Part shown: positions 1-8,610 of the stretch, piece after piece
How the letters are laid out: the number at the start of each line of letters is the position of its first letter
Numbering within the stretch: position 1 is the first letter of the stretch
Source of the DNA: Microvirga sp. ACRRW
GTDB taxonomy: Bacteria; Pseudomonadota; Alphaproteobacteria; Rhizobiales; Beijerinckiaceae
DNA: 64,000 bases
Direction: 5' to 3'
Assembly: GCF_022346925.1 (NCBI RefSeq)
Contig: NZ_JAKRNJ010000006.1
Location: 186,001 to 250,000 of the forward strand
Translations under genes and position numbers: made by a program
The notes under the pieces: model-generated
Databases searched by the model: none
Seen by the model: only the letters and a program-made list of their open reading frames with translations
What the model was told of the DNA's origin: nothing

Positions 1-1
1 G

Positions 2-1210
2 TCTGGAGCTGCTCCGCGGTGGGCATGGTCAGCGTTTCTACGGCCTGAGGTCCGTTCGAAGGACCCAATACGAATGATCCGGGCTATCGCAGGACGTTTG
101 GAACGCTTGCCCCCCGAAGCCCTAAGAAATATCGCCTATCCTGTGTCTGAATGGATGAAAGCTATCTCGGGCCGCTTATATAGCGACGCTTCTGGTTTGC
201 TTCCTGCCTTATGGGACCGAATGATGACGGGGCTCAAATCCTCGCCAGCGGAGCATCGGCACCGAGTCAATCGATCATGGGCCGACGATGCCCTCAATGC
301 CCCAGTCGGAAAACTTTTCGATTTTCTACTCAAAGATCCGGCAAAGGATGGGATCAGGCCCGGTGCTGGGTTCCCCTCTCATTGGACCACTCGAATTGAC
401 GATCTCCTCGCTTTACCCGGAGACATGCGGCGACACGCGCTTGTGATGCTCGGATTTCAGATCAATTGGCTATTCACGATTGATCCTTACTGGACAGAGC
501 GGCAGTTGCTCGCGCATGTCGGCGATAACGGACCAGACGGTGACGCAATTTGGGACGGTATGCTTTGGGCAGGGCGGCCTCCTATGAGGTCGTTGTATCC
601 TGCTCTAAAGGACGCACTACTCACTCGGACCCTGAAAACTAAGCGCCGGAGTGAGAACACAAATCTGGCTAGTTTTCTCTTGTTCGGTTGGGCGAACCAA
701 GCACCAACAGGAGAAAAGTTACTTACCGACATTGAGCTGCGCGAAGTCCTGATCCATACGGATGACGACTTTCGCCAGCAGCTGCTGTGGCAGCTGGAAC
801 GATGGTGTGTAGAGCCGGATAGTTCTTGGCGGGAAAGAGTTATTCCGTTTTTTAGCCACGTATGGCCGAAGCAACGAGCTCTTCGCACCCCGTTTATGTC
901 TGGTCACTTGGCGAACTTCGCACTTGCCGTCGGAGATCTCATGCCAGCTGTAGTGGAATTGATCGTCCCGAGGCTCGTACCAATTCGAAACACACCACTA
1001 CGATTTGAGTATATAGGTGAAGCGTCTGACATTCATCCAGCGAGAGGCCATCCAGTTTCGACGCTTGATCTATTATGGGCAGTCTTAGGTGAAGATGCAT
1101 CAACATGGCCATACCAGATTGAGAGCGCTCTCGATCTGTTGGCACAAGCATCGGAAACTGCTTTAGACTCACGTCTTTCCGAACTACGTCGCCGAATGGA
1201 TCTGTCTTAG
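2..1210 (+). CDS. C-terminal part of a large protein, DUF4020-like (5' end outside window)
   Basis: The reading frame is open from base 2, with no stop before the first internal ATG at 74, so the gene begins outside the window and only its last ~402 codons are seen. The visible part is alpha-helical and Trp-rich. The stretch around codons 130-170 (HWTTRIDDLLALPGDMRRHA, then NWLFTIDPYWTE) recalls, from memory, the DUF4020 C-terminal region found behind SIR2-like domains in defence proteins. No SIR2 domain can be confirmed here because it would lie upstream. The gene stands at the edge of a region full of orphan defence-like genes. Family assignment is inference; that it is the tail of a real long gene is well supported. 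Confidence 0.55.
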   Translation, partial: SGAAPRWAWSAFLRPEVRSKDPIRMIRAIAGRLERLPPEALRNIAYPVSEWMKAISGRLYSDASGLLPALWDRMMTGLKSSPAEHRHRVNRSWADDALNAPVGKLFDFLLKDPAKDGIRPGAGFPSHWTTRIDDLLALPGDMRRHALVMLGFQINWLFTIDPYWTERQLLAHVGDNGPDGDAIWDGMLWAGRPPMRSLYPALKDALLTRTLKTKRRSENTNLASFLLFGWANQAPTGEKLLTDIELREVLIHTDDDFRQQLLWQLERWCVEPDSSWRERVIPFFSHVWPKQRALRTPFMSGHLANFALAVGDLMPAVVELIVPRLVPIRNTPLRFEYIGEASDIHPARGHPVSTLDLLWAVLGEDASTWPYQIESALDLLAQASETALDSRLSELRRRMDLS

Positions 1211-1378
1211 GTTCGATGAATACTATTTGGGCAGGTCTCAGGAAATTCTTGCATCATAGCAGTTCGGTAAGGCAGCGAGATGTTGAACTGGCTGCCCTCG
1301 TGAGCACACACGGAAAGATTGTAGAAACTACGGGTTGCGCCTAATGCCCCTTCGCTGGTTAGATGCCAGGACTGCCCG

Positions 1379-2467
1379 CTACAACTTCGACGACCGAAGG
1401 CACTCCTCGCCACACTCAGTCAACCTGTCGATGAAATCAGCGGGCGCAGGCTGGTTATTGTGACGATCCGGTGCATCGGAGCGACTCATGTAATCGATCA
1501 GAGTGGAGACGATGCGCTTGGCTTCGCCTTGCGGCCACCACGCCCCCAAAGCTGCGGCTAGTCCGGCGTCACCGTCGAGATCGTACAAATCGTTGACAAG
1601 AAGCGGTGCAACCCGCGCCAAGCTCTTATCGGACGTTGCGAAAATGTATCGCCGCCGTTCCTGCTCACTTTTAAGGACCCGCTCGGCGAAATCGCTCAGA
1701 TACGTGATATCCCATGCTGCGTTCTTGGCTCCCTCTATAGCGCGATCACGGTCGGGGGAACGGAGGTATTTTATGAGCCTTTTACGGCTTCCGTTTGGCG
1801 AGAAATATAGAGATGCGAAGAGCGCAGCAGGTCCTGCCAGTAAGAAGTCCTGGTACAGCCAATGAAGCAGTTGCAGGGCTTTCTCGATATGAGGAAGGGG
1901 TTTGAGTTCGAGCTCGGCGATTTTCAAAGCGACGATGTAATTTCGTCTCCAGCGGTTAAGCGGGTAACTCAGATCCCTTTTCGCGTCTTCGCCAAGGTGT
2001 CGTTGTGGGCTCGCCGAAAAACTGCTCCGGCGCCCCAACGCAGCCTCGATCCATTCCCAGGTGTCGTGGTTGTCGGCGGTACGGAACCAGGCCAGCTCTT
2101 CATACGCCAGATCACTGCCGCCATGGTGGGCGAGCTCATGAAAGGCAATCGATGGTTCCATGAGCATGTCCATGGCTTTCGCGAATGCCAGCACATTGAC
2201 GGCATTCTTCATAGGTTGGTCAGGGGCGCCCCCCATGCCGTCCCTCTGCGCCCGAGCCATGCGCGAGACCAGATTTCGGTCCGGTAAGATCACCACGTCA
2301 TACTGCTCGTATTCCTGGGTATACATGAATCCGCGCAGATCCATGAGGCCTACTTCTGGAGGAATGTACCCAGGAACGAAGATCTTCGCATCTTCAATAG
2401 ACTTCCCGATTTCGGCGACCTCATCGAATGGGAAACCGCGACGGAATGATATGAACACGTCTTCCAT
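1379..2467 (-). CDS. Uncharacterised protein with HELAH motif, possible PIN-like fold
   Basis: 362 residues, ATG start, no membrane segments. Three conserved-looking acidic spots stand out: ILPDRN near residue 80, the AFHELAHHGG/AYEELAWF stretch near residues 108-128, and FATSDKSL near residue 275. A late ATSDKxL motif after an early LPDxN is reminiscent of PIN-like nuclease domains. HELAH alone would fit a zincin-type HExxH metal site, but no third zinc ligand is obvious. It is a stand-alone gene on the minus strand, convergent with the DUF4020-like gene. I do not recognise a named family; nuclease or metalloenzyme activity is only a suggestion. Confidence 0.6.
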   Translation of the reverse strand: MEDVFISFRRGFPFDEVAEIGKSIEDAKIFVPGYIPPEVGLMDLRGFMYTQEYEQYDVVILPDRNLVSRMARAQRDGMGGAPDQPMKNAVNVLAFAKAMDMLMEPSIAFHELAHHGGSDLAYEELAWFRTADNHDTWEWIEAALGRRSSFSASPQRHLGEDAKRDLSYPLNRWRRNYIVALKIAELELKPLPHIEKALQLLHWLYQDFLLAGPAALFASLYFSPNGSRKRLIKYLRSPDRDRAIEGAKNAAWDITYLSDFAERVLKSEQERRRYIFATSDKSLARVAPLLVNDLYDLDGDAGLAAALGAWWPQGEAKRIVSTLIDYMSRSDAPDRHNNQPAPADFIDRLTECGEECLRSSKL

Positions 2468-2592
2468 GGAATCTAACTTCAGTCTGCTATTGTGTCACGA
2501 AGCTAGCCATACACCCATTTACCTTCAACGAGGTCAATCGACCGTGGACGGGGATCCGAGAACACGGTCTCCCCGGGCCTCCGTCCCCTCGC

Positions 2593-2748
2593 CTATGAGA
2601 TACGGAGGTCACCGATCTCGTCGCACCGAACCGCCTCGCGCAGGACATTCTTCTGAATCTTCTCCATGGAAGTCTTGGGCAGGCCATGAAGGACCACCCT
2701 CCTCGGACACTTGAATCTTGCGAGTCCGCTGCGTTTCCGGCAGTCTGA
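2593..2748 (-). pseudogene. Remnant of an acyl-CoA synthetase (AMP-binding) C-terminus
   Basis: The minus-strand frame encodes ARFKCPRRVV, then LPKTSMEKIQKNVLRE. This is the C-terminal signature of fatty-acyl/acyl-CoA ligases, normally YKxPRxV followed by LPKTxTGKIQKxxLR. The catalytic lysine of the A10 motif is kept, but the usual TGK is MEK and the rest of the ~500-residue enzyme is missing. Upstream the frame passes into Arg-rich non-homologous sequence, and a shifted frame may carry a few more residues. It lies between unrelated orphan genes, as expected of scar DNA in an island. Confidence 0.7.
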
Positions 2749-2880
2749 TCGGCGCCCTCCCCGGCTCTGACGAGGACCACAATCCCGAGACGAAGGGTCG
2801 ATGGCTTCAGTGATGGGTGACCGACCGTACATCTCCGCCGAGCAGCGGGCCGAAGTCGCGTGCTTCATCGAGGATCTGAC

Positions 2881-2967
2881 AGTTTCGCATGAAGCTGGGT
2901 GGTATTGCTTGATTTCCCTTCATGGCGGCGGCTCGCCTGAGGCCATGAAGGGAAGTCTGGCGAAACT
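2881..2967. repeat. Nested inverted repeat (hairpin)
   Basis: Perfect 13-bp arms TTCCCTTCATGGC (2914-2926) and GCCATGAAGGGAA (2942-2954) enclose a 15-base loop that can itself pair (GGCG/CGCC). Outer 8-bp arms AGTTTCGC (2881-2888) and GCGAAACT (2960-2967) surround it. There is no T-run, so it is not a typical terminator. The rest of 2749-3115 has no convincing gene. It may be the end of a lost insertion element or a folded RNA element. Confidence 0.6.
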
Positions 2968-3115
2968 ATCCCGTCATGGAAAAGGTCGAACTGATGGAGA
3001 GCCTGCTCGACCGTGGTGTTCTGGACGAGGACGTCGCGTCTCGAAGCAGCCAGGTCGCTGCCGTGCAACCGGACCTGCGGAATCCAAGCTGTCACGCCAG
3101 CCTGGGCATCTGTCT

Positions 3116-4066
3116 TCACCCACCTTCATCAGCATCCTTCACTAGTTCAATGTGAATGATGCTGATCCCAAGCGGCTCAGACGCCTCGTCGTCACCTATC
3201 ACGTCACCGGGCGGCACTCCTCGATCTTCGAAGAAGGCAAAAGACCTCAATAAGTGAGAGTTGATTGAAGGACTGAGAGCTCTGAAAGACATCGTCTCCC
3301 AAAATCTTTGCTGGCCGCGCTTGGCTGGATAAGTAACGCCAAATGTTACATCCATAAGTTCGTCGACAAGTTCAGACCAGGGATCCCTACCGCCGGCCGC
3401 AGCTGGGCGCCCCGCAGCTCCACAAGCCATACGCATCAACGAAGTACCGAGGCTCGGCTTTCGGCGAGAATTCATTCTCTGTGCCGTCGGGACCTGGAAC
3501 CAATTACGCTGCGCTCCATGCAGATCGATGCCGCCAAAGCGGCAACCATCTGCCATTACGCCGGGGCAGCTCGGGTCATTCAGGTTTCGCGGGTGCGGTT
3601 TATATCCCATCGGCAGCGTGAACACAGGCCACCTAAGGTACAGGTTGCGTTGAGCCTTTCCGCTTGGGTCGAGGGAAATGTGTCCCGTCTTGGTAACCAA
3701 CTTCGCCTGCGTAAGAGTAGCCCGTCGGTCCACCACGTTGCCGGCTTGAATGAGGTCAACAACAATAAGTAGGTCTCCGAGCTCACGTCGCTCTGACTTC
3801 CCGGTGATCACATCCATAAAGTCGACGATCGGGCTGCCGTGGATCAGAATGGCTCTCGACGCTACTTCGATATTGAGCGGTGCCAAGATCGGCGCCCATG
3901 CTGTGGCGACCTGTGAGGCGCCTGCAATCACCGTTGCATGGGCAGCTTTCACCTCGCTGAGCGGTGGAGTACTGAATACAGGCGCGCCATACTTCAAGGC
4001 ATTCACGATGAGGGCATTGGCTGTCGCCTCTAAGGCTAAGGCGTTGACGGGGTCGAGAGTTAGCAA
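3116..4066 (-). CDS. Uncharacterised protein with restriction-endonuclease-like motif
   Basis: 316 residues, ATG start. Residues ~93-125 read ELGDLLIVVDL, then RRATLTQAKL. This E...D..IVV...QAK pattern matches the active-site strand arrangement of PD-(D/E)XK-type nuclease folds often found in phage-defence orphans. The remainder has a Gly/Ala-rich linker around residues 220-230 (CGAAGRPAAAGGRDPW) and a C-terminal region of no known similarity. It is monocistronic, on the same strand as the next upstream gene but 46 bases away. Real-gene status is supported by length and protein-like composition; nuclease function is inference. Confidence 0.6.
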   Translation of the reverse strand: MLTLDPVNALALEATANALIVNALKYGAPVFSTPPLSEVKAAHATVIAGASQVATAWAPILAPLNIEVASRAILIHGSPIVDFMDVITGKSERRELGDLLIVVDLIQAGNVVDRRATLTQAKLVTKTGHISLDPSGKAQRNLYLRWPVFTLPMGYKPHPRNLNDPSCPGVMADGCRFGGIDLHGAQRNWFQVPTAQRMNSRRKPSLGTSLMRMACGAAGRPAAAGGRDPWSELVDELMDVTFGVTYPAKRGQQRFWETMSFRALSPSINSHLLRSFAFFEDRGVPPGDVIGDDEASEPLGISIIHIELVKDADEGG

Positions 4067-4112
4067 GGTTCTTCCCTGAACATCAGATTACCTGTTTTAC
4101 CGCCGACAAGCC

Positions 4113-4895
4113 CTAAGTAGGATGGTAATTTCGGCCACGGTCGTTGATGGGGACACGTGGAGCAATTCGGTCGAACAGCCATTCGAGCTTTATTCGGTGC
4201 TTTGGATCATCGAGAGACCGAAGTTCGGCTGCAAGATGATGGAGGACGCAAATCAGGATTTCCCGCGACGACATTCGCGCGTCGAACGGAAGGCTCTCGG
4301 GCCGTCCGCCGTACTCTGAAAGGAATTGCCTGAACTCCGCCGGATCGCCCTGCCACCGCATCGTGTCGAGAAAGCCGTCATAGAAAGGATCTAGGAAGCG
4401 GAGTTCTCTGTCCGGCATAACCGGGAAATTGATCGCATTCAGTTCCGGCACCTCAGGATCAAGCAGCAAGCGGGGGTAAATCGCTATCTTTGACTCCAAT
4501 TCATATGCCCGGACGAGCCCTGGACCGAAGACAGACTTTGTATCGTGGTAGACATCCCCGATTGTTAAAGCCCCTCTGATGAAGAAGCCCCACAATGCAA
4601 GTGCTACCTGAATTCGGGACAGCGTCTCCAGAAAGTCTTGGATGACTTGGGAGTCATGAGGGATCGATATGACGACATTATCGGAGAACGACGAAAGCTG
4701 TCCGCCCAGTTCTTCGAATGCACCTTTGGTAACCCCAAGGGCAATGGTCACCAGGCGCAACTGAGCAAGACGATGCGGATTGCTCGCGGCTCGTTCAATC
4801 TTGTCTTTCCACCCGAGCACGTCGAAGTACGCGATAAGCCGTTTTTCGTAGCTCGCCTCGCCCATGCACGACAAGTGATCGTCGATCACAACCAA
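4113..4895 (-). CDS. Divergent class III nucleotide cyclase-like protein
   Basis: 260 residues. The order of motifs follows a class III cyclase catalytic domain: AYFDVLGWKDKI near residue 22 (beta-1, first metal Asp), LSSFSDNVVISIP near residue 70 (second metal Asp), then FIRGALTIGDVYH and VFGPGLVRAYELESKIA around residues 105-135. The last two correspond to the RxGIHxGE and xAxRLExxA parts of cyclases. It has no sensor domain or membrane segment. Pycsar-type pyrimidine cyclases are also small stand-alone class III relatives, but no cNMP-binding effector gene lies next to it, so a defence role is only a possibility. Confident as a gene, moderate for cyclase fold. Confidence 0.6.
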   Translation of the reverse strand: MVVIDDHLSCMGEASYEKRLIAYFDVLGWKDKIERAASNPHRLAQLRLVTIALGVTKGAFEELGGQLSSFSDNVVISIPHDSQVIQDFLETLSRIQVALALWGFFIRGALTIGDVYHDTKSVFGPGLVRAYELESKIAIYPRLLLDPEVPELNAINFPVMPDRELRFLDPFYDGFLDTMRWQGDPAEFRQFLSEYGGRPESLPFDARMSSREILICVLHHLAAELRSLDDPKHRIKLEWLFDRIAPRVPINDRGRNYHPT

Positions 4896-5062
4896 TGCCC
4901 TTCGTTACTGTCGACCCTGCTTATTTGGGGCCTTGAACTGTCATTTGAGTCTGACCATCGGCGCCTCGCGCTCTGGAAGCATAGTCTAATTCTGTCAGTC
5001 GCCCCGCTCAAGGTCTGATGCCTATAAGCTGGAACTGTGGTCCGAGATAGGGCTTAAGTGCA

Positions 5063-5335
5063 TCATGCTTGAGGGCGTATCGCAGGCTTCTTCCTCCTGA
5101 TTGCCTTATCGCCCTCCAAAAATCGCGTAATGGGCACCCTGAGACCTTCTGCAAGTTTTGCGGGGGTATCGATCGTTGCAGCCTTCTGCCCTCGCTCGAT
5201 GGAGGACAGATAGGCGCGGCTCATCCCGAGCTGAGCGGCAAGCTCTTCCTACCTGATGCCGAGCTGTACGCGCAACTCCTTCACGTTCCGCCCGAGAAGC
5301 GCCCTATGGGGAAGCACATTCGAATGATCGGCCAC
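5063..5335 (-). pseudogene. Broken XRE-family regulator, copy of the gene at 39196-39462
   Basis: Read from GTG (5335), the frame gives a helix-turn-helix protein closely matching the intact regulator at 39196-39462, including the shared segments HRALLGRNVK and QLGMSRAYLSSIERG. Codon 29, a glutamine (CAG) in the intact copy, is an amber TAG here (5249-5251), and the C-terminal tail differs (RRKKPAIRPQA). The GGATTCAATCC palindrome 27 bases upstream of the start is kept at the same distance as in the intact copy. Together with the next two entries it forms a decayed duplicate of the 39.2-40.4 kb module. Confidence 0.85.
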
Positions 5336-5676
5336 TGGATCGACGGCTTTCACGCACCTGAGGATTCAATCCTTCAACTGAACGTCGATTCCACCATTTG
5401 TGCAAGGGGCAAGCTCGGCACAAGGTGTGGCATCGTCACAAAGCCGCTCCCGGTTCCTCCAACTTTCCTGGACTGGACATGACCGAGCACTGACAGGCAA
5501 ATGACGTGCGAGATCAAGCGACCGCTCGTGCAGCTTTGGGATGGAATGAATATGGGACCAGAGCACCCAGTCTTCGCGTAGAAGAGACCGAGAAATTCAG
5601 GAGCTTGACTCCCAGCGGCAAAGTTGCCCCCTATAGAGTACAGAGCTAGCGAACGGCTCACGCGACCAAGACAGCT

Positions 5677-5754
5677 ATGAACCCTGAAATCGTGCAAGCC
5701 ACCATGGGCGCTGCCGCGCCTTCGAGGCCGCCACCTCCAGCGGCCTTCGTGTAG
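5677..5754 (+). other. Leader ORF, duplicate of the one at 39729-39806
   Basis: A 25-codon ORF starting MNPEIVQATMGAAAPSRPPP. It differs from the copy at 39729 by one silent change and two replacements (Met10 to Ile, Ala23 to Val). It contains four consecutive prolines (RPPPPA). The surrounding ~190 bases (5630-5820) are nearly identical to 39680-39870, more so than the coding DNA that follows. Here it precedes a truncated gene. Confidence 0.45.
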
Positions 5755-5791
5755 CACTCCGGGCTGGGAGGGGCCGATCAGTGTATGCGTC

Positions 5792-5926
5792 ATGTCCATA
5801 CTTGCCTCTCCCGCTACCAGCACCAGTGCCGCCACATACCCGATGCCCGGCTGTACGGGTTTTAGCTCCTTCAAGACCTCTCGGCCCATCCTCTATGCAG
5901 GATCACGACGAGTGGGAGTGAGGTGA
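5792..5926 (+). pseudogene. Truncated copy of the TnsA-like gene at 39844-40455
   Basis: The first ~36 codons (MSILASPATS, then PGCTGF and SFKTSRPILY) match the N-terminus of the 203-residue protein at 39844. The match ends abruptly at a run of unrelated codons and a TGA at 5924. The remaining five-sixths of the gene, the DUF6634 gene and the protease gene are absent. The leader upstream is better conserved than this coding stub. Confidence 0.8.
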
Positions 5927-6085
5927 GCTCTTTTAGCGAATTGTCTGCGTCGCAAGCCGCATTGGCTAGCCTTTCTAATTCTCCTCAGCATTGGCAGCTC
6001 AGATTTTGAACAGTGCCTGGGAGGCGGCATAAGTGGGGCGATAGGCGGGGCCAGTTCTATGTCCCCTCGACCCTATTTTGATCGA

Positions 6086-6577
6086 TCAGTTTCGACGCAC
6101 CCCGACACGTCGCTTTCGCACGGGGGCCTTCGGCTCAACAACAACTTCAATGCCCCCTGTCGAGAGGAGCCTGTCGTACCAATGGCCCTGATCGCCTCGA
6201 ATGATCTCGTTCGCCTGACGTACGAGATGGCCTATGTCCCGCCGCCCCTGCCCTTTTCCAAGGAGGGATTTCACTTCCTCAAACCTTCCTTGGTCGAGGA
6301 GGCCGGAAGCAGAGGTCCCACCCTGTATCTTGCGATCTAGAAGAGATCGATTGGTCTCTGCACTCCCGGTGTCTATGTACGCGAGCGCTTCGTGGAGGTT
6401 CGATAGCCTATCGACCGCCGCCTGTTCGGGCACCGCACCTGATCGCCATTCGTGGAGATCCTGAACAGAACATTCAAGGCATCGGGCCAGCCGTTCCCAG
6501 CTCCAACCTGTCATACGCCTCGCGGATGCGAGCATCGCGGGAATGCAATCATCATCTGCTACCATAAGGCTCACCAC
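6086..6577 (-). CDS. Helix-turn-helix protein, possible antitoxin-like
   Basis: 163 residues, start GTG 6577 or the in-frame ATG at 6565 (codon 5). Residues ~14-50 (MLASARRMTGWSWERLARCL, then VQDLHEWRSG) form a Cro/XRE-like helix-turn-helix. The middle (LLDRKIQGGTSASGLLDQGR, then FEEVKSLLG) resembles the C-terminal part of small antitoxin-type DNA-binding proteins. The tail is Arg/Lys-rich (KAPVRKRRVGVRR). No toxin gene adjoins it. The DNA-binding role is inferred from the helix-turn-helix pattern only. Confidence 0.6.
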   Translation of the reverse strand: MVSLMVADDDCIPAMLASARRMTGWSWERLARCLECSVQDLHEWRSGAVPEQAAVDRLSNLHEALAYIDTGSAETNRSLLDRKIQGGTSASGLLDQGRFEEVKSLLGKGQGRRDIGHLVRQANEIIRGDQGHWYDRLLSTGGIEVVVEPKAPVRKRRVGVRRN

Positions 6578-6710
6578 TCACCATGGCACCGCTTCTCGTT
6601 ATTAACGTGGGTGGCCCGCACGTTGTGGGCAAGTCGCTTATGGATATCGCTTCGCTATTCCTGCATCGGCTAAGAATAGACCTCTATCCAAGAGGACCCG
6701 GTAGGATAAA

Positions 6711-6881
6711 ATGTCTACTGAAGACTACGACTACGATTATCCAGTGCACAGCTATGACGCCAAATATGAAGCTGTCATGGCTCGTCATAGAAGGCAGAGG
6801 AACCTCGCGCTAGCCAGCATTATCCTCGCTAGCGTGGTAGGAGCCACACTAGGTTTTCTGATGAAAAACTCAGGCTTTTAA
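6711..6881 (+). CDS. Small single-pass membrane protein (56 aa)
   Basis: Begins at ATG 6711 behind GGTAGGATAAA. An acidic Tyr-rich N-terminus (MSTEDYDYDYP) and a basic patch (ARHRRQR) are followed by one hydrophobic helix (NLALASIILASVVGATLGFL) and a short tail, stop TAA at 6879. Charge placement predicts N-in topology. Composition is clearly non-random for such a short frame. No family recognised. Confidence 0.55.
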   Translation: MSTEDYDYDYPVHSYDAKYEAVMARHRRQRNLALASIILASVVGATLGFLMKNSGF

Positions 6882-7000
6882 GCCGCCCCCAGATTGTTCC
6901 GATCCTGTCTTCTCGGGTTAACCTGTTGGCGATGAGCAGGTGGGTAAAATCGATCTCAAGAACCTTAGGGTTCATGAATTGAGGGCCTGGAGATCGAAGA

Positions 7001-7999
7001 GTGCAGGAGCAGGCAGACCTTTTTCTGGGAGATCAGAGCTCCGAGGCGATCCGTATCCCGCCACTGGGGGATACGTCTCATAGCGAAAGGCGCAAGGCGC
7101 TACGCCTGAAGGCTGACGACTTCGAAGCTGCGGCACAAATTCTTGAGACGACAGGCGAGTATCGGGTTCTCCGCAGATTGAAGCCACGCCCGCTCGCCCC
7201 TCCCCGTCTCCTCAATGAGAACGAACGAATTGGTGTCATCGTCGATACCGAGACAACAGGCTTGGACCACACCAAAGATGAAATCATCGAGTTGGGCATG
7301 GTCGCATTCGTCTATGATGACAAAGGCTGTATCGGGGACATCATCGGCACCTTCAGTAAACTGCGGGAACCGTCGATCGCTATAAGCCCTGAGATCACCC
7401 GGATCACAGGTATCACGACAGAGATGGTGGCCGGCCATTCTCTAGACGCTGACGAAGTTCGTGAGTTCATCGCGCCGGCCCACCTCGTCATCGCTCACAA
7501 TGCCCGCTTTGATCGGCCCTTTTGCGAGCGCTTAACCCAAGAATTTTCCCACAAAGCCTGGGCATGCTCGCACGTTGAGATTCCGTGGGCAGACCTAGGT
7601 TTCGAGGGCTCAAAGCTCGGATACCTACTCAGCCATTGCGGCTGGTTTCATCAGGGCCATCGCGCTGTCGAGGATTGCCACGCTCTTCTCGAGGTTCTCG
7701 CAACCCCGGTGACTGCTGAAGGCAGATCGCCATTGGCACATCTGCTCACATCGGCAGAACGATCCGTCATCCGCATTTGGGCGGAAGGTAGCCCGTTTGA
7801 TATGAAAGATGCACTGAAGAAGCGCGGCTATCGCTGGAACGATGGCACGGATGGTCGCCCCAAATCCTGGTTCATTGAGATTCCCGACGAAGCGCACACG
7901 GCAGAGTTGGCGTTTCTTCGGCAAGAAATCTATCGACGGGATGTTGAGCCATATACTCAACGAATGACAGCCTTCGAACGGTTCCGGACGTTGCCTTAA
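7001..7999 (+). CDS. DEDDh 3'-5' exonuclease (DnaQ-like)
   Basis: 332 residues from a GTG start. The exonuclease domain spans residues ~75-235: Exo I VIVDTETTGL (catalytic D and E), Exo II AHNARFDRPF (D), and Exo III HRAVEDCHAL (H and D), so all DEDDh metal ligands are present. ITRITGIT, the substrate-strand motif of DNA polymerase III epsilon-type proteins, lies between. A ~75-residue N-terminal extension and ~90-residue C-terminal region (ending FERFRTLP) distinguish it from chromosomal DnaQ. In other bacteria such stand-alone proteins are annotated simply as 3'-5' exonucleases acting on DNA ends. It is monocistronic here. Confidence 0.9.
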   Translation: MQEQADLFLGDQSSEAIRIPPLGDTSHSERRKALRLKADDFEAAAQILETTGEYRVLRRLKPRPLAPPRLLNENERIGVIVDTETTGLDHTKDEIIELGMVAFVYDDKGCIGDIIGTFSKLREPSIAISPEITRITGITTEMVAGHSLDADEVREFIAPAHLVIAHNARFDRPFCERLTQEFSHKAWACSHVEIPWADLGFEGSKLGYLLSHCGWFHQGHRAVEDCHALLEVLATPVTAEGRSPLAHLLTSAERSVIRIWAEGSPFDMKDALKKRGYRWNDGTDGRPKSWFIEIPDEAHTAELAFLRQEIYRRDVEPYTQRMTAFERFRTLP

Positions 8000-8199
8000 C
8001 TATTTCTCACCTCAAGCAATCATTACATTGGTTTTTGGCGGCTCGACTAGTCACCACAACCGATATGCCGGCAGGCTAAGAAATGCAGATAGAGGATGTC
8101 GATCTACCGCAAAGACACCTCTCGCGGGCAGACCAAAGGCAAACCTTGACCACCACACTTTGGTGCGCGACCTTGAGCGAGTTCCACTGAGAGCTCGCA

Positions 8200-8295
8200 A
8201 TGACCCTTCATCAGCACATACAGAAGCACTGGAAGACTGCCGCAGTTGTCGCAGTGGTGGGCATCATTGCCTATAGCATCTCGTACTTCTGGTGA
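8200..8295 (+). CDS. Possible 31-residue membrane peptide
   Basis: ATG 8200 to TGA 8293. MTLHQHIQKHWK is followed by a continuous hydrophobic helix (TAAVVAVVGIIAYSISYFW). It has the charge-then-helix layout of small membrane proteins, and a GAGAGCTC stretch sits upstream as a weak ribosome site. Too short for certainty. Confidence 0.35.
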   Translation: MTLHQHIQKHWKTAAVVAVVGIIAYSISYFW

Positions 8296-8313
8296 GGTGC
8301 GAGCACTGCGGCC

Positions 8314-8601
8314 TCAGCAGCCTATCCGCTGCTTGATGGAATCGACCTGGGACCTCGATCGGCACACGTTCTCACAGGGAATGCCGTCGTCATCAGCATC
8401 TGCCCGGCTGTATCCACCGCACCACATCTCGACGGCCTCCTCACATGAGCTGGCGGCTTTGCAGCTTCGACGCTGAGCCACGACGAAATCTTTAACCCGT
8501 TCGACGGTGGGTTTGGCCGGCTCGTTCAGCAGGCCTCCCGCCGCTTGAACCGAGCCAGCCATTATCATTGCGGTCAGAACCACAGCGCGTCTCGTTCTCA
8601 T
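8314..8601 (-). CDS. Secreted excalibur calcium-binding domain protein
   Basis: 95 residues with an N-terminal signal peptide (MRTRRAVVLTAMIMAGSVQA, cut after AxA). The C-terminal half carries the excalibur motif: paired cysteines plus a DADDDGIPCE calcium loop at about residues 70-79. The excalibur domain binds Ca2+ outside the cytoplasm and is often fused or adjacent to staphylococcal-type nucleases. Here its start is nine bases after the stop of the secreted nuclease, so both are probably translated from one mRNA and act together in the periplasm. Confidence 0.85.
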   Translation of the reverse strand: MRTRRAVVLTAMIMAGSVQAAGGLLNEPAKPTVERVKDFVVAQRRSCKAASSCEEAVEMWCGGYSRADADDDGIPCENVCRSRSQVDSIKQRIGC

Positions 8602-8610
8602 GATAGGCCC

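Noticed and set aside
2801-3145. 114-codon plus-strand ORF
   Set aside because: Runs through the hairpin and ends in Arg/Gly/Pro-rich sequence; not protein-like. A second frame (starting MEKVELMESLL at ~2976) was also unrecognisable.
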